DNA of 64,000 nt from Whitmania pigra (GCA_021613335.1 JAJTWR010000263.1:2841001-2905000); one strand, 5' to 3'. Shown: positions 22,455 to 36,303, counted from the first letter of the stretch. The notes: a model not told the origin generated them from the sequence alone. Numbers and translations: made by a program.

Positions 22455-24660
22455 TATCAATTTATTAACAAATTTCAAAGTTTCATGTATAGAAACAAAA
22501 TGCGAAAAAAATTCAATTTTTTGTCAACATAAACTTTTTAGCGAAAATGGAGCAAGTTATTCAAACTGCTATCGTAAAATATTAATTGAACACATACTTT
22601 GTATAAAATTATTCATAAGTAATATTTTTTGTAAAATTAATTGCAAAAAATATTTGTAGAGAACAATTTAAATGAACTTTATTTATGACAAGATCTAATT
22701 TGAGATAAAATAACAGATCAGTTGAAAGGAGTGATTATATGGAATGTATGTAGCAATATGGGGAATCCATACACTCATTAAGATGAGCATTTCAAATGTT
22801 TTCAAATAAATTGTTAGTTCTCTCTTTTATTCCATTTCACGTCTGTCAGCATCAGTTTCCAATTGCCAAGGTGTCCACTTGAGATGAAAACAATGAGGAT
22901 AAAAAATTTCTTTATCAACCCACTTCCGAGCTCAATAATAACTGACTTCTGAGTATAAATAGATTATAAGGCTAAATTGAGATATGCCGAGAGTTATACA
23001 CGTTGAGGCAAAACAGTTGTCCGAAACTTCAAGACTTCCATGAAATAAAGCGCCATATAAATGAGAGTCTTGTTCGGATTTAGGATCTTCTGATTGTTTA
23101 TTTGGTTTTTGTTTTGCTTTCTTAAAAAATATTCCCTCTTCAGCCTTTCCCTTCAACCGGTCGGTCTTACGGGAATTGTTGTTTACATACCGTCCGTTGG
23201 AAAAGCGCGCTAAATATTTGATAAGCTAACCCTTATGGCAATGAAGGTGATGATGATGTTTGCAATGATGATAATGATGACAATGATGATGATAATAATA
23301 ATGACGACGACATCTTTGGTTATATTGATGAGGATGAGTTTGGTCGTAGTGATGATGATGATGCCTACGATGATAACTTGGGTGGCAACGATGTCCATGA
23401 TGACGATAAGGAAGGAGTTGTAAAATTTTCTAGAGATAAGTAAATGATGATGTTCAATCATACATATCTTGTGGGTGGAATGTCGGATTTCTAATCAGAA
23501 TTATGTCAACATTAATTTATATTTAGCACAATTATATCAGTAAGACATTATTTTTAGCAGGAATTTAAAATTAAATTGATAATCACAGAATATAGTTTCA
23601 TTGCACTAACCAATAAATAATAACAAGACCAATTGTAAATGTTACCTAATAAGCGGTATAAAAGCAAATAAAAATCACATTGAAGCTTAAAAATAAACCG
23701 AGAGTCTGAGAATGGAAACCTATCGGAAGAAATTAACTGATTGAAACTTCAAGGGCTCCACGGTTGATTGAAGGACTGATTGAAAAGAACAATTGTTGTT
23801 ATTCCGTCAAGGAAGACAATCGTATTCCGTATTCTTTATTTTTCTACAATCGGAATTTCAAACGCGATAGTTATTCGTGTTTGAAGTCGAGAAACTATTT
23901 CTATTGCTGTTTTTGTTGCATGTTGGATATATTTGGACATCCCTTGTAGAATTTCGCCTCTCTTCCGATAGTAGGCAGACAAAACAACTGGTCCACTGAA
24001 TAATCAAACCTCGGAAGATCACCTGGAACTAAATGACGTCATGCGTGACTAGGTTCTGGATCGTGGTTAATGATGCAGTTTATAATTATTTCATTAATTA
24101 TTTTATTTGATTGTTATTGACAAATTTTAATGACTTAATTAATAATGTAATTTTAAAATATTTCCATTTTGCTTGAGTATAACCAAGTATTGGGGCAATT
24201 GTGAAGTTCTTCGACCTTTCAGTCAACCTTTCCTGTCGTATTTCTCTGACTGCTTCTTTACTTGTCTTCTTCTTTGTACTTGTCCATTCCTCTGCCACCG
24301 CTTGCACTCCAGTGGAATGCGGAAATGATGATGGATGGATGGATGGATGGATGGATGGATAGCGCCACTTAAGAACAACAGCGCACTTGCACGCACTCAC
24401 AAAATCACGCAGACACATATAGTAGTATATAAAGAGACATAATTGCCCTCCTAGCATGGAGATTGCGATACATTAAGCAAATTAATTTGTCGTTTCAATT
24501 GTAAGAAAAAAATTATTTACGTTAATAACTTGCAAACATATTTTGCTTCTTGAAAATAAAAAAATTTCTAAAGCAAAATGATCATAGACTGGGTTGGTTA
24601 AATCTTTAGCTCCTTATAATAAATTACTTCTTACATTCTTATTATGAGCAAATAATTATG
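21200..24660. other. Gene-poor AT-rich DNA
   Basis: No supported gene. Holds a (TTA)n microsatellite at 22371-22453, an ATG/GAT-rich tract at 23235-23410 and a (GGAT)n tract at 24332-24360. The 23764-23949 and 24098-24457 open frames have no recognisable domain. The second is partly made of the GGAT tract. Confidence 0.6.
22371..22453. repeat. (TTA)n microsatellite
   Basis: About 27 uninterrupted TTA units. It creates a poly-Leu open frame that is an artefact. Confidence 0.97.
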
Positions 24661-24667
24661 CTTTGAG

Positions 24668-25690
24668 ATGTTTTTAAAGTTTTTTAAATTCATCAATAAT
24701 TTCTTCCCAAATTTTCAGATACATTCAGGTACAGGATCATCTCTCCTGCTTTTACCCACACTTAAAAGTCTTTTGCTCGTCATGGTAGCTGTAGTCACAA
24801 GTAATATCCAAGCCACCACGACGAATCTTGAACTGAGTGACGGAAGTACTGCAGAGAGGAGGGAATGGAATGTCAAACCAATTGTGTGCGAGAGCGTGCC
24901 TTATCACGTACTTTGGAAACGATTGCAGGTAAATAATCAATAATTATGATATTACGAGGGGAATTCAAACCGATTCTCTAGAGTCTATGTTTAAAAAAAA
25001 CCACATTTTTTGCAGATGGACGTAATGCAAAATAGTGGATCGGTATACAACGTTCGAATGTCAAGCAACGGTACCGTCATCTATGACCTGAAACCTCGTG
25101 TAAGGCGGAATTCTTTGACGCCAAAACTTGCAGAGACAGAAGATCGAGGACTCGCTGGCAATGACAACTCCAAAGAACTCAGAAATGCTCGCAACTTGAG
25201 GAAGGCTCGTATGTCTTCATCCGATCGCGTGCGAAATGCGATTCGCAGGTCCTCCAAGACGAAGCGTTCAGACTCACACGTTGCTGGCGAAGGAGACAGC
25301 GGTGATCGTAATCAGTGGCTGAACAGTGCCTACGAATCATTCAAACAGTTCCTGCAGAATTTCAGAGTTTGGGAGGATCAAAATCAAAACAGAGTTTACT
25401 TCGAACAACTGGCCAGCAGACTGCGTCAGAATCTTTGTCAGTTCAAATCGCGGCGCATTCAACTCTCCGACGGATACTTCCCTCCGACTGTTACCTCTGG
25501 ACGATGTCGAAAATTGGACCCAAAAGCTAAATGCCTGGCGACAAAGTACAGCGTGCAGCTACTAAAGAAAGCAGAAAACCTCTGCTATCCCGTGCCCAGT
25601 ACGACTGCGAACAGTACCTACGAGGAGGTGTGGGTCATGACGAACATAAAGGTCAACGTCGGCTGTCAAACTGTTTTCACGAGGCACTGA
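24668..25690 (+). CDS. Secreted trunk/PTTH-like cystine-knot growth factor precursor
   Basis: Two exons, 24668-24928 and 25016-25690, joined in phase 0 (CAG|gtaaat ... tttgcag|ATG). The start is uncertain. ATG 24668 opens the frame, but an acceptor-like cccaaattttcag at about 24707-24719 suggests an upstream exon; ATG 24782 is another choice. A hydrophobic signal-like segment (SSLLLLPTLKSLLLVMVAVV) precedes NIQA. The propeptide is basic, with RSSKTKR near residue 170 as a likely furin site. The mature domain follows the trunk/PTTH pattern: YFPPTVTSGRCR, KCLATKYSVQLLKK, then EEVWVMTNIKVNVGCQ. PTTH and Trunk ligands signal through the Torso receptor kinase; noggin and IL-17 share the fold. The final CxC of the family is CQT here. 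Secretion and family are well supported; receptor and role are inference. Confidence 0.72.
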
Positions 25691-26010
25691 TGAATTGCTC
25701 ACCATGGGTGACTGAATTCATTTTCACCGTTTGTAACGTCAACCAAATGTTTTTTGTTTACCACTTGTCGTCATCGCCTCTTGGAGACTGAGAGTTGTTT
25801 GAACAAATCGTAATCTTTTTGTTGTTATTAATTTTATTCTTTTTTAAATCTTCTCTTCATTACGTGTGTACATGTGTACGTGTCAACTTGCCAAATATTA
25901 CGTCATTCCAAAGCATTTCGATTGTTGGAGATTCGCATTTATTTACGGTTTGGCACCACGCGTACGTCCTCATCTTTCGTTTGTTCTTCTGCAGAACTGC
26001 ATTCTACTTC

Positions 26011-26042
<32 letters not shown>

Positions 26043-27600
26043 CATTCTGAAATCGTTAATGTTAGTCACTCTTTAACTGCCTGAAGTGGCTTGTGTAGTT
26101 AGGTGAACAAGTTAGATAGACCGGCTTACCTCAGGATCTTTGTGTCATCAACAAGGAATTCTAGTCTTGAATCGATTAAATGCTTTTTGAAAATATTTCA
26201 CATTTGGCTTTTTTAGATTTAACGTGTAAAGCATTGTAATTTAATTGTAATGATCTCTTGCGATCAGTAAAGGAATCCTGGAGGATGAATGGATGAATGA
26301 GCAGCATTTTCACTTCATTTAATTTTTGAGTTATTTATTTATTTATTCAGTTGTCTGACATTAAAGTATTCAATTGTAGTCGAGTGATCGACTCTGTAAG
26401 AAAAATCATTGTATATCAATGTATATCATTGGATATCATTGTATATAATTGAGTATCATTGTATATCATATCATCTGCGACCTGCAAAAATACAGACTAA
26501 CGAGGATCGATATTGAAGTTGTTCAGATTGAAATCGAATTCATTTTTATTTTCTAAACTTCCTCACGCAGCAGGTTGACTCATCAACTTCCGATTATTTC
26601 CCCTCCGACTGAAATCGATCATCGTCATTCGAACAAAATCCACATCCATTAAAATATCCATCGCAAATATTCATCATCATCATCATCATCTTTTTTTTTC
26701 AAGAGTTTTCAGAATATTTCCGAGAAAAGTAAGAAATTCCTGGGATTTGTTGAATAGCGAACTAAATTGAAGTTTTGTTTGTTTTTAAATTGTATCTTCG
26801 GGAGACCCATTTGTACCGATGTGACCTTTATCTGCACGAAAGTATTTCCACGAGGATGGACAGGTGATGGAGTTCAAAAATAGTTCAGAATGAAGACATA
26901 AAGTGCCATTAAAACGTTATTTACTTTCAATTCAAACGTGTGAGCGCCTGTTTCTCGTGTAACACGCTTTGTTTTCAAGCTTCGAAATTCTATAAATACA
27001 ATTCGGAGGAATTCCAACAATGACGTCAGTGTTGTATTTTTTTTCCACATTGAGTCTAAAATTAGAACTCGAAATAAGAGTCAATTGGTCGACATTTTCG
27101 CGAGAAACCAGGAATTAAAAATGTGAAAAACGTGTCAGGAAAATATTTTTATTAAAAATGAAAACAAATAAAAATATTCTAAAAATAAATAACATCTTAC
27201 ATCTTAAATAACAAACATCTTACCTGGTTAAAACTGCTTGTTAAAAAAAAGTGAATTTCTATTCGCTAGAGTTTCCAGGAGAAGTGATTGTGACTTGTTA
27301 AAAATGAATGAATTCTTCAGATGGCGTGTCTAAAGTTTAAGAATGTGAAGGAGCATTTAAATATAATAAGCAAAATGGAGATTTAAATATAATAAGCATA
27401 ATGGGGATTTAAATATGATAAGCATAATGGAGATTTAAATATAATAATCATAATGGAGATTTAAATATCTGAAACGTTGCAAAATAAAGGCACACTTTGT
27501 TGAAAGCCTTACAACCTCAAGTTACAGACATTCCACTAAACGTAATCTGGAAAAACATTGGAATTTCCAGATGATGGTTTCATTCTCTAAAAGAAAAGCA
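25691..27600. other. 3' flank of the trunk-like gene and intergenic DNA
   Basis: Contains the gene's probable 3' UTR, a (TTTA)n run at 26010-26040, a gtatatcattg-type repeat at 26408-26470, and at 27381-27470 about 3.5 copies of a 26-bp unit starting atttaaatat and ending aatggag. No gene seen. Confidence 0.6.
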
Positions 27601-28144
27601 AAACCGAAAGCTATCGAGCAGGTTTAAGTAAAAGAGATTGAAATGTTAAGAATAAAAGAATGCATTCGAGATTGAAAGCGAACCTGTTCGATGGTTCGTT
27701 GGAAATCCATGAAAATTGGAAAATACCGACATGGTATTTCACTGAGCTTACAAACGAACCTAATAATGAAATTATGGCGATGCTGATAATGATGATGATG
27801 GCGATGGTGGTGGTGATGACGATAATTATGGCCATATTTAAGTCGGAAAATAATACTGTGGTGATGATAGTGATGCCCGCCGGTGGGAGATCACGTGCTT
27901 AAGCGCTACTCTCAGACGCTGGTTTGGCGCAAAAACTCTGGCGCAGTGGAGGACCATCGTTGGAAGATTATTTGACGATAAATAACTTTTAATGTCCACA
28001 CAATGTTTTATTCCTCAATGTTTTATTCCTCATCTTCTCTCAGCTGCTGATGCTGCACAGGCGTCTGTCGCTCGTGTCGCCAGGAACTGCAGAGTCATCT
28101 AGAGGGCTGCACAAATATATTACTTCGTTATTCATTACATTTAT

Positions 28145-28174
28145 TATTGAATATTATTATTATTATTATTATTA

Positions 28175-28270
<96 letters not shown>
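28145..28270. repeat. (ATT)n microsatellite
   Basis: Nearly pure ATT repeat with two one-base breaks. Its poly-Tyr and poly-Ile open frames are artefacts. Confidence 0.97.
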
Positions 28271-28379
28271 TGTTATTATAAATGTTGTGCTGTTTTTATA
28301 TCACGACGTTACGACTATGATGATAATGATGACAGAGTAATAATAAGATAATGAGTAATGAATGATAAGATAATAGCAA

Positions 28380-29340
28380 TGATTCGGTTTGTGCGGATGA
28401 TGATGATGATGATGATGATTAAGGGGCTTGTGGTTGTGATAACCATGATGAGACTACCACATACGTTGTTGCAGTTGTTTGTGTTTCTCAGTGTTGTTGT
28501 GTTTCTCTGTTTTGTCCCCCACTTTCTTTGTGTGGGTCGTAAAAGCATCATTTGAATTGAAATATGAGTGGCGTGATGTGGCACTCAACAATTATTATTT
28601 ATATCTATATTTATATCTATATTATATTTATATTTACATTTATATCTATATTTACGTTTACATTTACATTTACATTATGATTTTTATATTTATTTTATTA
28701 TTTACGCTACAAATCATTAAAACTTCCAGTTTTTCTAAGAAAGTTCAACAGCAACGTCTAAAATTTGAAATTATATTAAATTATAAATAATTACACCATA
28801 ATTATGCAATAATAATAATTACATTTATTGTATAATAATAATAATAATAATTTTAATTATGATGCCCATTTAATATTAATACTTTTATAGAGTAAATTTG
28901 GTAAAACTTAAATGAGTGCTATTAGATGTCTTTTTAATCCTAATATGAAATTTAGCAATTGGACCGTGATAATTAATTTTATAATATTGTATAATATTAA
29001 TAATAATAATTTTAATTATTGCATAATTATTATGCAACACTAATAATTATTATAATTATATTTTTTTAAACATTAATAATTGTAATTATTACATAATTAT
29101 GTAAATAATTATTACTATTAATTTAATTAGATTTAGTCAACAACAATCAATTAGCATTATTATAATTATAAACTCTTTGAACCCATCATCATCATCATCA
29201 TCATCATTTTCATAATAACCGCAATAAGTGGTTAATGATAAAATTGTAACTTCATTAATAAATAGCATATAAATGATGATACCTTTCATCATCATCATCA
29301 TCATGAAGATAAAGTAATTACCTGTTATTATCTGATTGTT
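28380..29340. other. Intergenic DNA with short GAT, CAT and AT-rich tracts
   Basis: Short GAT tract at 28397-28420, (TATTTA)n-like sequence at 28590-28690, very AT-rich DNA to 29150, then CATCAT tracts near 29187 and 29288. No gene seen. Confidence 0.6.
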
Positions 29341-29744
29341 AACCCAGGTCACCAGCTAACCGAACGAATAACATGAAGACGCAACCACCTGGACATCCTC
29401 TCCCTCCATCAGCATCTCTCTCTTCCATCTTCAGTTGGCTGGTCACGTGATGACAGTTTCGAGGACAATCCAAGGTAGAGCGGATCCGTTGAACCCCAAG
29501 CAAATTGAACTTTGAACTTTCTTCAACACTTTCCACTGAACTGAATCAGTTCATCGCAAACTCATGTTTTGCCTTTTTGCCGACTTTCGCGTACCTCGAC
29601 TTGTAAATGATCGTAAACACAACCTTATGAATGATTGATACGTTGATTAATGGCTGATTGATGGTCGGTTAATGGTTGATTGGTGGTTGATTGATATGGT
29701 GATTAAGCTCCTCAGTGATTGTTCGATTAGCGAAATTAGTGCCA

Positions 29745-29990
29745 TGGAATGGGATGGATGGATGGATGGATGGATGAATGAATGGATGGATGGATGGATG
29801 GATGGATGGATGGATGAATGGATGGATGGATGGATGGATGGATGGATGGATGGATGGATGGATGGATGGATGGATGAATGGATGGATGATGGATGGATGG
29901 ATGATGGATGGATGATGGATGGATGGATGGTGGATGGATGGATGGATGGATGGATGGATGGATGGATGGATGGATGGATGGATGGATGAT
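29745..29990. repeat. (GGAT)n microsatellite with GAAT variants
   Basis: About 60 tetranucleotide units, broken by GGATGAAT and GGATGAT variants. Its Trp/Met/Asp/Gly-rich open frame is an artefact. Confidence 0.97.
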
Positions 29991-30129
29991 GAATTGGAAA
30001 GGAATTCAGTGAGAGAGTGAGTTAACGAGTGAGAGAGGCTCCCAAGCCCAAAAAAGGAGACATTAAGCTTTGATGTTTCTTTATACCTTGTGAGACACCA
30101 TCCGAGATGCCTTTAACGATGGTCATGAA

Positions 30130-30131
30130 GG

Positions 30132-30167
<36 letters not shown>

Positions 30168-30198
30168 CGGCGATGACGGTAGTGATGTTGTGGCAGTT

Positions 30199-30239
<41 letters not shown>

Positions 30240-30450
30240 GGTGTAATGGCTATGATAACGATGATGCTGTAGAAAGAACAAAGAAAATGAAGAAGAATTA
30301 GAGGAGAGGACAGATGTTGGTGATTACGTCCATCATAAGTGTGTCACGAGGTGAGGACGCAAGTGATGATGATGATGATGATGATGATGGTGACAACAAT
30401 GATGATGATGAAGGTTCTGGTGACGATGAAGATGATGATGATGACTTCTT
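30130..30450. repeat. (GAT)n tracts
   Basis: Three GAT-rich tracts at 30133-30165, 30198-30238 and 30365-30450, separated by ordinary sequence. Confidence 0.9.
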
Positions 30451-31814
30451 TAGCGTACAGCATGACATACAAAGACGCGGGTGTACGGACCTAGCACTGA
30501 GATGTCTGTATAGGGGAGCCTAGGTTTGATGGCTTTGAGTGACAGGAGCTGAAAGCTTCTATTGATCGCATCATACAAAACAACAGTGAGGAGAGATAGT
30601 GGCGGGAACGAGGGGATGATGAGGCAGAAGGAAAAGTCAAAAACTGGCAGAATCAAGACTTGTAAGGATGATGATGTGATGATGATGATGATGATGAAAG
30701 TGAATGAATGACGATGAGAACTTTAAACTCAAGTCGTAAGTAAAATTCGTTAATTATATAAATCACTTAAACTTTAATTATTAATCACTTAATCGTATAA
30801 ATCATTTAAACTTTTAAGAAACTTTTAAACTGAAACAAAGTTTACCTTCAACTCCATCGATTCAGAAATTCTTTGTGTGAAAGCATAACGAGCTATTGTG
30901 CCTACTCACCCATGAGCCATTCGATCAATCAATCAATTAATCAATTAATTAATTAATCATTCAATTTATAGATCAATCAGTGTAATCAATCAATTATTTA
31001 TTTTTCAACGCATTTTCAGGCGATCAATCACAGTGAGACAATTACCAGTGTAAATAATCATTTGAATAAATTAATTATGGCATCCAATCAATTTATTCAT
31101 CCATTCTTATCAAGTGACTCATCTAGCATTTATTATGATTCAGAGGAATTTTGTTTGTCTGGCCACTGATTCATCCATGTTTCATTCACTCATGCATCTC
31201 CCAATCAATCACTCATTCATCTCCCAATCAATCACTCTTTATCAAATACTGCCGCGCTTCAATCAGTCACTGAAGTTCAATCCATCTTGTCGAGCAGAGA
31301 TCGATGAATGGAGTGATCGATCAATCAATCAATCAATCAATCAATCAACTAATCAATTAATAAAATATTTCATGTATTTCCTAATAATAATAATAATAAT
31401 AATAACATTAATATTGGTAATAATAGTAATAATAGCCATTATGGAATAATAATCTAATCGCAGCCTAATTCGATGATCCAGGTTAAAATGTCTACCTGTT
31501 CTTAATAGCTTCTGAAAGTTTATGCAATTGCAGAGGTCAGCATTTTAGGCTCAGTGATGACTCGAATTCCTTTTTAGTCCTTTTGCTGTTCAAACAGGTA
31601 GGTGGTCGGTGTTGTTTCAGTACCTCTTTTGAATACTTTTGAATTCTTTTCATTTTCTTTCAATTCTTTCGAATTCCTTTGAATTTGAGGTTAAAAATGA
31701 AGTGAATTAAAAAGGAAGTTGAGCCATTAAATTCTTTTTTTATCGCTTCGAAATCCTCACCAAACGACTGCACTCCTCGCGGCAACCGCTTCTTGAAAGA
31801 ATTTCTTTCTGTTT
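30451..31814. other. Intergenic DNA with AATC-type tetranucleotide repeats
   Basis: Scattered (ATCA)n repeats at 30923-30990 and 31310-31350 and an AAT run near 31385. No gene seen. Confidence 0.55.
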
Positions 31815-32057
31815 CATTTAATATTTGGAATTAATTTCATTTAATATTGGGAATTAATTGCATTTAATATTTGGAATTAATTTCATTTAATATTTGTAAT
31901 TAATTGCATTTAATATTTGGAATTAATTGCATTTAATATTTGAAATTAATTGCATTTAATATTTGGAATTAATTGCATTTAATATTTGGAATTAATTGCA
32001 TTTAATATTTGGGATTAATTGCATTTAATATTTGGAATTAATTGCATTCAATATTTG
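31815..32057. repeat. 23-bp minisatellite, about 10.5 copies
   Basis: Units begin every 23 bases from 31815 to 32045 with catttaatatttggaattaa. Each contains TTTAAT and TTAATT. The period is very regular with few substitutions. Confidence 0.95.
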
Positions 32058-32339
32058 TTCTATTCGAAGAAGTTCTTAATGAAATGCCTAACATGGTTTA
32101 TGTGATTTTTTAAATTTTATTTTTCATTTTTGGTCTTCTTTATGAACATTCTATGGGGCTAACGAGGATGGATGGATGGCCCGATGGATGGGTTGGTTGA
32201 TGGACAGATGAGGTAAAAAACGAATAAAGGATGTCTAAGAAAATGGAAGACATTAAAAGAAGAAAACCATTGCCTTAAGGAGGGACCGCAGTGATGCGTA
32301 CTTGGGTTGAAACTTTTCTGAGGTATTACACGCAGGGTT

Positions 32340-32445
32340 GTCTTCTTGACCCTTTACAACTCTTTACAACCCTTTACAACTAACTCTTTACAATCTTTTA
32401 CAACCCTTTACAACTAACTCTTTACAATCCTTTACAATCCCTCAC
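32340..32445. repeat. CTTTACAAC-type short tandem repeat
   Basis: Irregular copies of ctttacaac and ctttacaacta, about nine in all. Confidence 0.85.
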
Positions 32446-32699
32446 GCCCTTACAGCCTAAGATTTCCATAAAGGCATCCACGAATTGAATTACAATAGAA
32501 ATTGTTCACCCTTGTGGATTTGATATTTTCCAAAAATATCGATTACTTTTTAGTATTTTCATTTTAAATATATTCGTTTAATATTTAATAATGTTGAAAA
32601 ATATTGATTAATTTTAATGTCTGTTTACGGACGCTACATCTCCTGTCAGGGACGCTTTTAAGAGATATTTACTGGTGCTAATATTTGCATAAATAAAAC

Positions 32700-33240
32700 T
32701 TAAAAGCCCAATTACGAGGGGATAATTATTGCAGTAAAGAGTGGAGAATAAAAATGGATGAAATTATGATGGAGGCTGAAGTGCCGGAAGCAGAAAGACT
32801 GGCACGGGGGGAGGGTGGAAAGCGCCCGGGGCTTATTCTCGAAATTACTCTTAATATAGCCGCTGTAATTTTTCATTCGCCTCTTTTCTTATCGGTGGCC
32901 CGCTGAGTATAATAAGGGGAGTGGATTTACAGGGCCTCTGTTCGCAGGACCACCCTTAATAAACGTCACGTTGAGACCGCTTTATGCCCGCGACGAGCCC
33001 AAAAATGAGCGCATTCCGCCATTGTTGTTCGCCAAATTTATGCAACACTTCGGTCCTCTGCAGCGGCCCGAACGTATAACTCGGTCCCCCGACTGCCTGT
33101 AACGGCCTGTGATGTAGAAAGGCCCTGTGAATGCAGATATGTCTTTTTTTATTGCCCGACCGGCAATAAAATCGCTCTATAACTCGGGATTCATGTATGC
33201 AAAAGAGTGCCTCCCAAAGAGATGTTTGCAGCGTCTGTGA
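32700..33240. promoter_or_regulatory. Candidate conserved non-coding element
   Basis: A ~540-bp island of ordinary-complexity, near-50% GC DNA inside an AT-rich repeat desert. No supported ORF runs through it. It contains TTTATGCAA, AATAAACG, GCCGCTGTAATTT and a perfect inverted repeat, TTTTATTGCC, 5 bases, GGCAATAAAA (33147-33171), of homeodomain-site type. Position between a growth-factor gene and teashirt suggests an enhancer (inference). Confidence 0.4.
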
Positions 33241-33249
33241 AGAAGAAGC

Positions 33250-33362
33250 GTGTCGCGTTGAAATGTCATGATGAGGCGACATGATGATGTGACATGATGA
33301 GGTGTCATGATGATGTGTCATGATGATGTGACATGATGAGGTGACATGATGAGGTATCATGT
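33250..33362. repeat. Short tandem repeat, ATGATGAGGTGTC type
   Basis: About eight imperfect 13-base units (atgatgaggtgac, atgatgatgtgtc and variants). Confidence 0.85.
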
Positions 33363-33952
33363 TGAAATGTCAACGGACATGTTGACGACGTATTTGAAGG
33401 AATTCGAATGGAAAGTAACACTTTCTCACAAGGACATTTAAGTCTTTCACATCAACATTTCACGTGGTTCGACTTGAAAGATGAAAAATATCTTTCAACT
33501 TTTTGAGGTTCAAAGATGATCCTTCGCTCTAGCTTTGAGGGAACCTCATTAGTTAATTAATTTATTACTGTTAATATAAATTAGTATTAACTGTTATTTA
33601 TTGGATGTTTAGCATTTTCCTTCTTCTCAATAATTGCATCTGAAACAAGTTGATAGCAAGATGTACGAAGCAGTGGTGATGGAAATTGTAAAGTCAAGGA
33701 TGACTGAATTTATGGACGCGTGTCGAATTTTTAAGCCGACGACCAACTTTCTCAGAAAGTGGGCATCAATCAAAAATACTGCAAAGTTGCAACACGTGGA
33801 AAAAGTTTTAAACCGTTCTACGCTCACCTCATGTCGTCAACGGTTCTTCTCACCTGTTAGAATGACCTTGGAGAGGTCAAACAGTTCGTGGAGGTCGAAC
33901 GATTGACAAGTCATTAGGACGTTTATGATGAAAACTGTTATCATTAATTCAT

Positions 33953-33957
<5 letters not shown>

Positions 33958-34050
<93 letters not shown>

Positions 34051-34068
34051 TAATAATAATAATAATAG
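33958..34068. repeat. (AAT)n microsatellite
   Basis: Pure AAT repeat with one break near 34050. Confidence 0.97.
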
Positions 34069-34851
34069 TTCTTATTAATAATAGTGATAAAGATATTATT
34101 GTTATTATTTCAAACATGCATTTAATATGTCCCCCATTATCTGTTTATCAACAGTCATTGACCTGTGGGTCATCGTCATAACCATCGTTTGAGAGTTCAA
34201 ATGAACAAAAATAGAACAATAATTTTATTTTTAATTATAAAAATAACATGAATAATTTTTAAAAACAATCATTAAATTCCAATCAGCATTTTTCTGGTCC
34301 ATCTGTACAGGGCTGTGTTGCATAATTTGAGCTGCAATTATAAACTTTATTATCATTCCCAACCTCATATCGTATCCGCGTCACTTGTCAGCGTTAAGAT
34401 AAAGTCAACTAATTAATCACCATTCTTATCACAATTACTTTATTAATAGCAATAATACCTACTGTTATTCAATTAACAACAATTATTGTTGTCATTATTG
34501 TATTATTATTATTATTCCTCATAAATATTAATGATCTCCGAAATACCATCCACGTGGTTTCCGTAACCGACAAATAATGCTTGTAAATTGTTGCGCAATA
34601 GAAATTCTACACCAGATGTCTCCAGTTGATTATCATCAACACGAACACACACGTGCGCTTACGAGGGCGGGAATCGACACGTTGGCACGTTGCGACAACA
34701 TTGTGACTGATTGATCTGATTGATCACTTCCGATTGATGATTGAAAGTTGCCGATCGATTGAACAAGAGGTGAGAAAGAGATGGCGACTTTGATTAAGAA
34801 GATGATGACTATGGTGGTGACTATGATCAGGACTATGATGGTGATGACGAT

Positions 34852-35269
<418 letters not shown>

Positions 35270-35699
35270 AAGAAAGGTAGCGCATTTGGTAACGACGTGG
35301 GTTTCAATAAACACAAAGCCGATTTTATTGATAAATGATTTTTATTTCTTAAGAATTAAATAAAAACATGGACACCAATGAGTTCATCTTAACAAGAGCC
35401 GTGACGATGATGATAGTGATTACGATGATAGTTGTGATCGTCATCATCTTTATTATTTTGACATCTGACATCCTTCAATTCTCTCGTGGAAGTTGTGTAC
35501 GTCAATACGTTGTACTGATGTCGTACTTGCGTTGTACTGGTTAGGTTGTACTCCGCCGTTCATCTGTAGACTTTACAAACAACTTTGTACACGAAATGTA
35601 CACCAAATGACACGATATGAGAAATCGAGTTATCCAACATTAATTGTACAGTTACCTACTCAGACCAACATCATCATCATCATCGTCATCATCATCAGG

Positions 35700-36130
35700 T
35701 AGATATCAAAATAGAGATGGTGATAAACAATGAGATGATGTAAATTTAGAACAAGAACTAACTGAAAATATGCTATTTTAATCGCAGAGATATAATTAAC
35801 TTTTAATCATTTGTTATCCAAAGATATAAAAACACGAAAACAAACGGAGAAGCAGACGAAATAATTACACGACAATGAAATCAACGCAGACGAGATAAGC
35901 ATCACGCGTGCATAGTAGCTAGTTTATGCACGTACACAGAAATATACAAAGCATATTCATTTTTCCACGCTTAGATATACACATGCCAGACATGGCACGC
36001 AAATATATAGTCATTAATTAGCATCCATAATCTTCTTGGAACAATTTACAATCTTTTTGGCGCCAAACAGATGATGTAAACACGATCCAAAAATAGCAAA
36101 CAGCCAACCAGCGATTGGGACGATGACGAA
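35700..36130. promoter_or_regulatory. Ordinary-complexity island with palindromic motifs
   Basis: No gene seen. Contains CGTGCATA (35907-35914) with its exact reverse complement TATGCACG (35925-35932); GTCATTAATTAGCATCCATAATC-like homeodomain sites near 36010-36032; and the perfect palindrome TTTGGCGCCAAA at 36056-36067, which matches the E2F consensus. Possible regulatory element. Confidence 0.3.
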
Positions 36131-36196
36131 CATTTCATGATGAGGCATTCAAATTAACTTTTACATCATTCAGCTCACATTTTCACGGTAAAAGAA

Positions 36197-36207
36197 TAAT
36201 AATAATA

Positions 36208-36269
<62 letters not shown>

Positions 36270-36303
36270 TAATAATAATAATAATAATAATAACAACAAC
36301 AAC
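36197..36303. repeat. (AAT)n microsatellite
   Basis: AAT repeat ending in AAC units at 36293-36307. Confidence 0.96.

Noticed and set aside
24098..24457. Minus-strand 119-codon ORF
   Set aside because: Partly translated from a GGAT repeat, and no domain in the rest.
25010..25690. IL-17 family assignment
   Set aside because: The VNVGC ending fits, but the spacing of YFPP, RC, KC, YSVQLLKK and EEVW fits trunk/PTTH better. Kept only as an alternative.
33634..33906. 90-codon plus-strand ORF of normal composition
   Set aside because: No recognisable domain, and an antisense ORF of similar length overlaps it. Not enough support.
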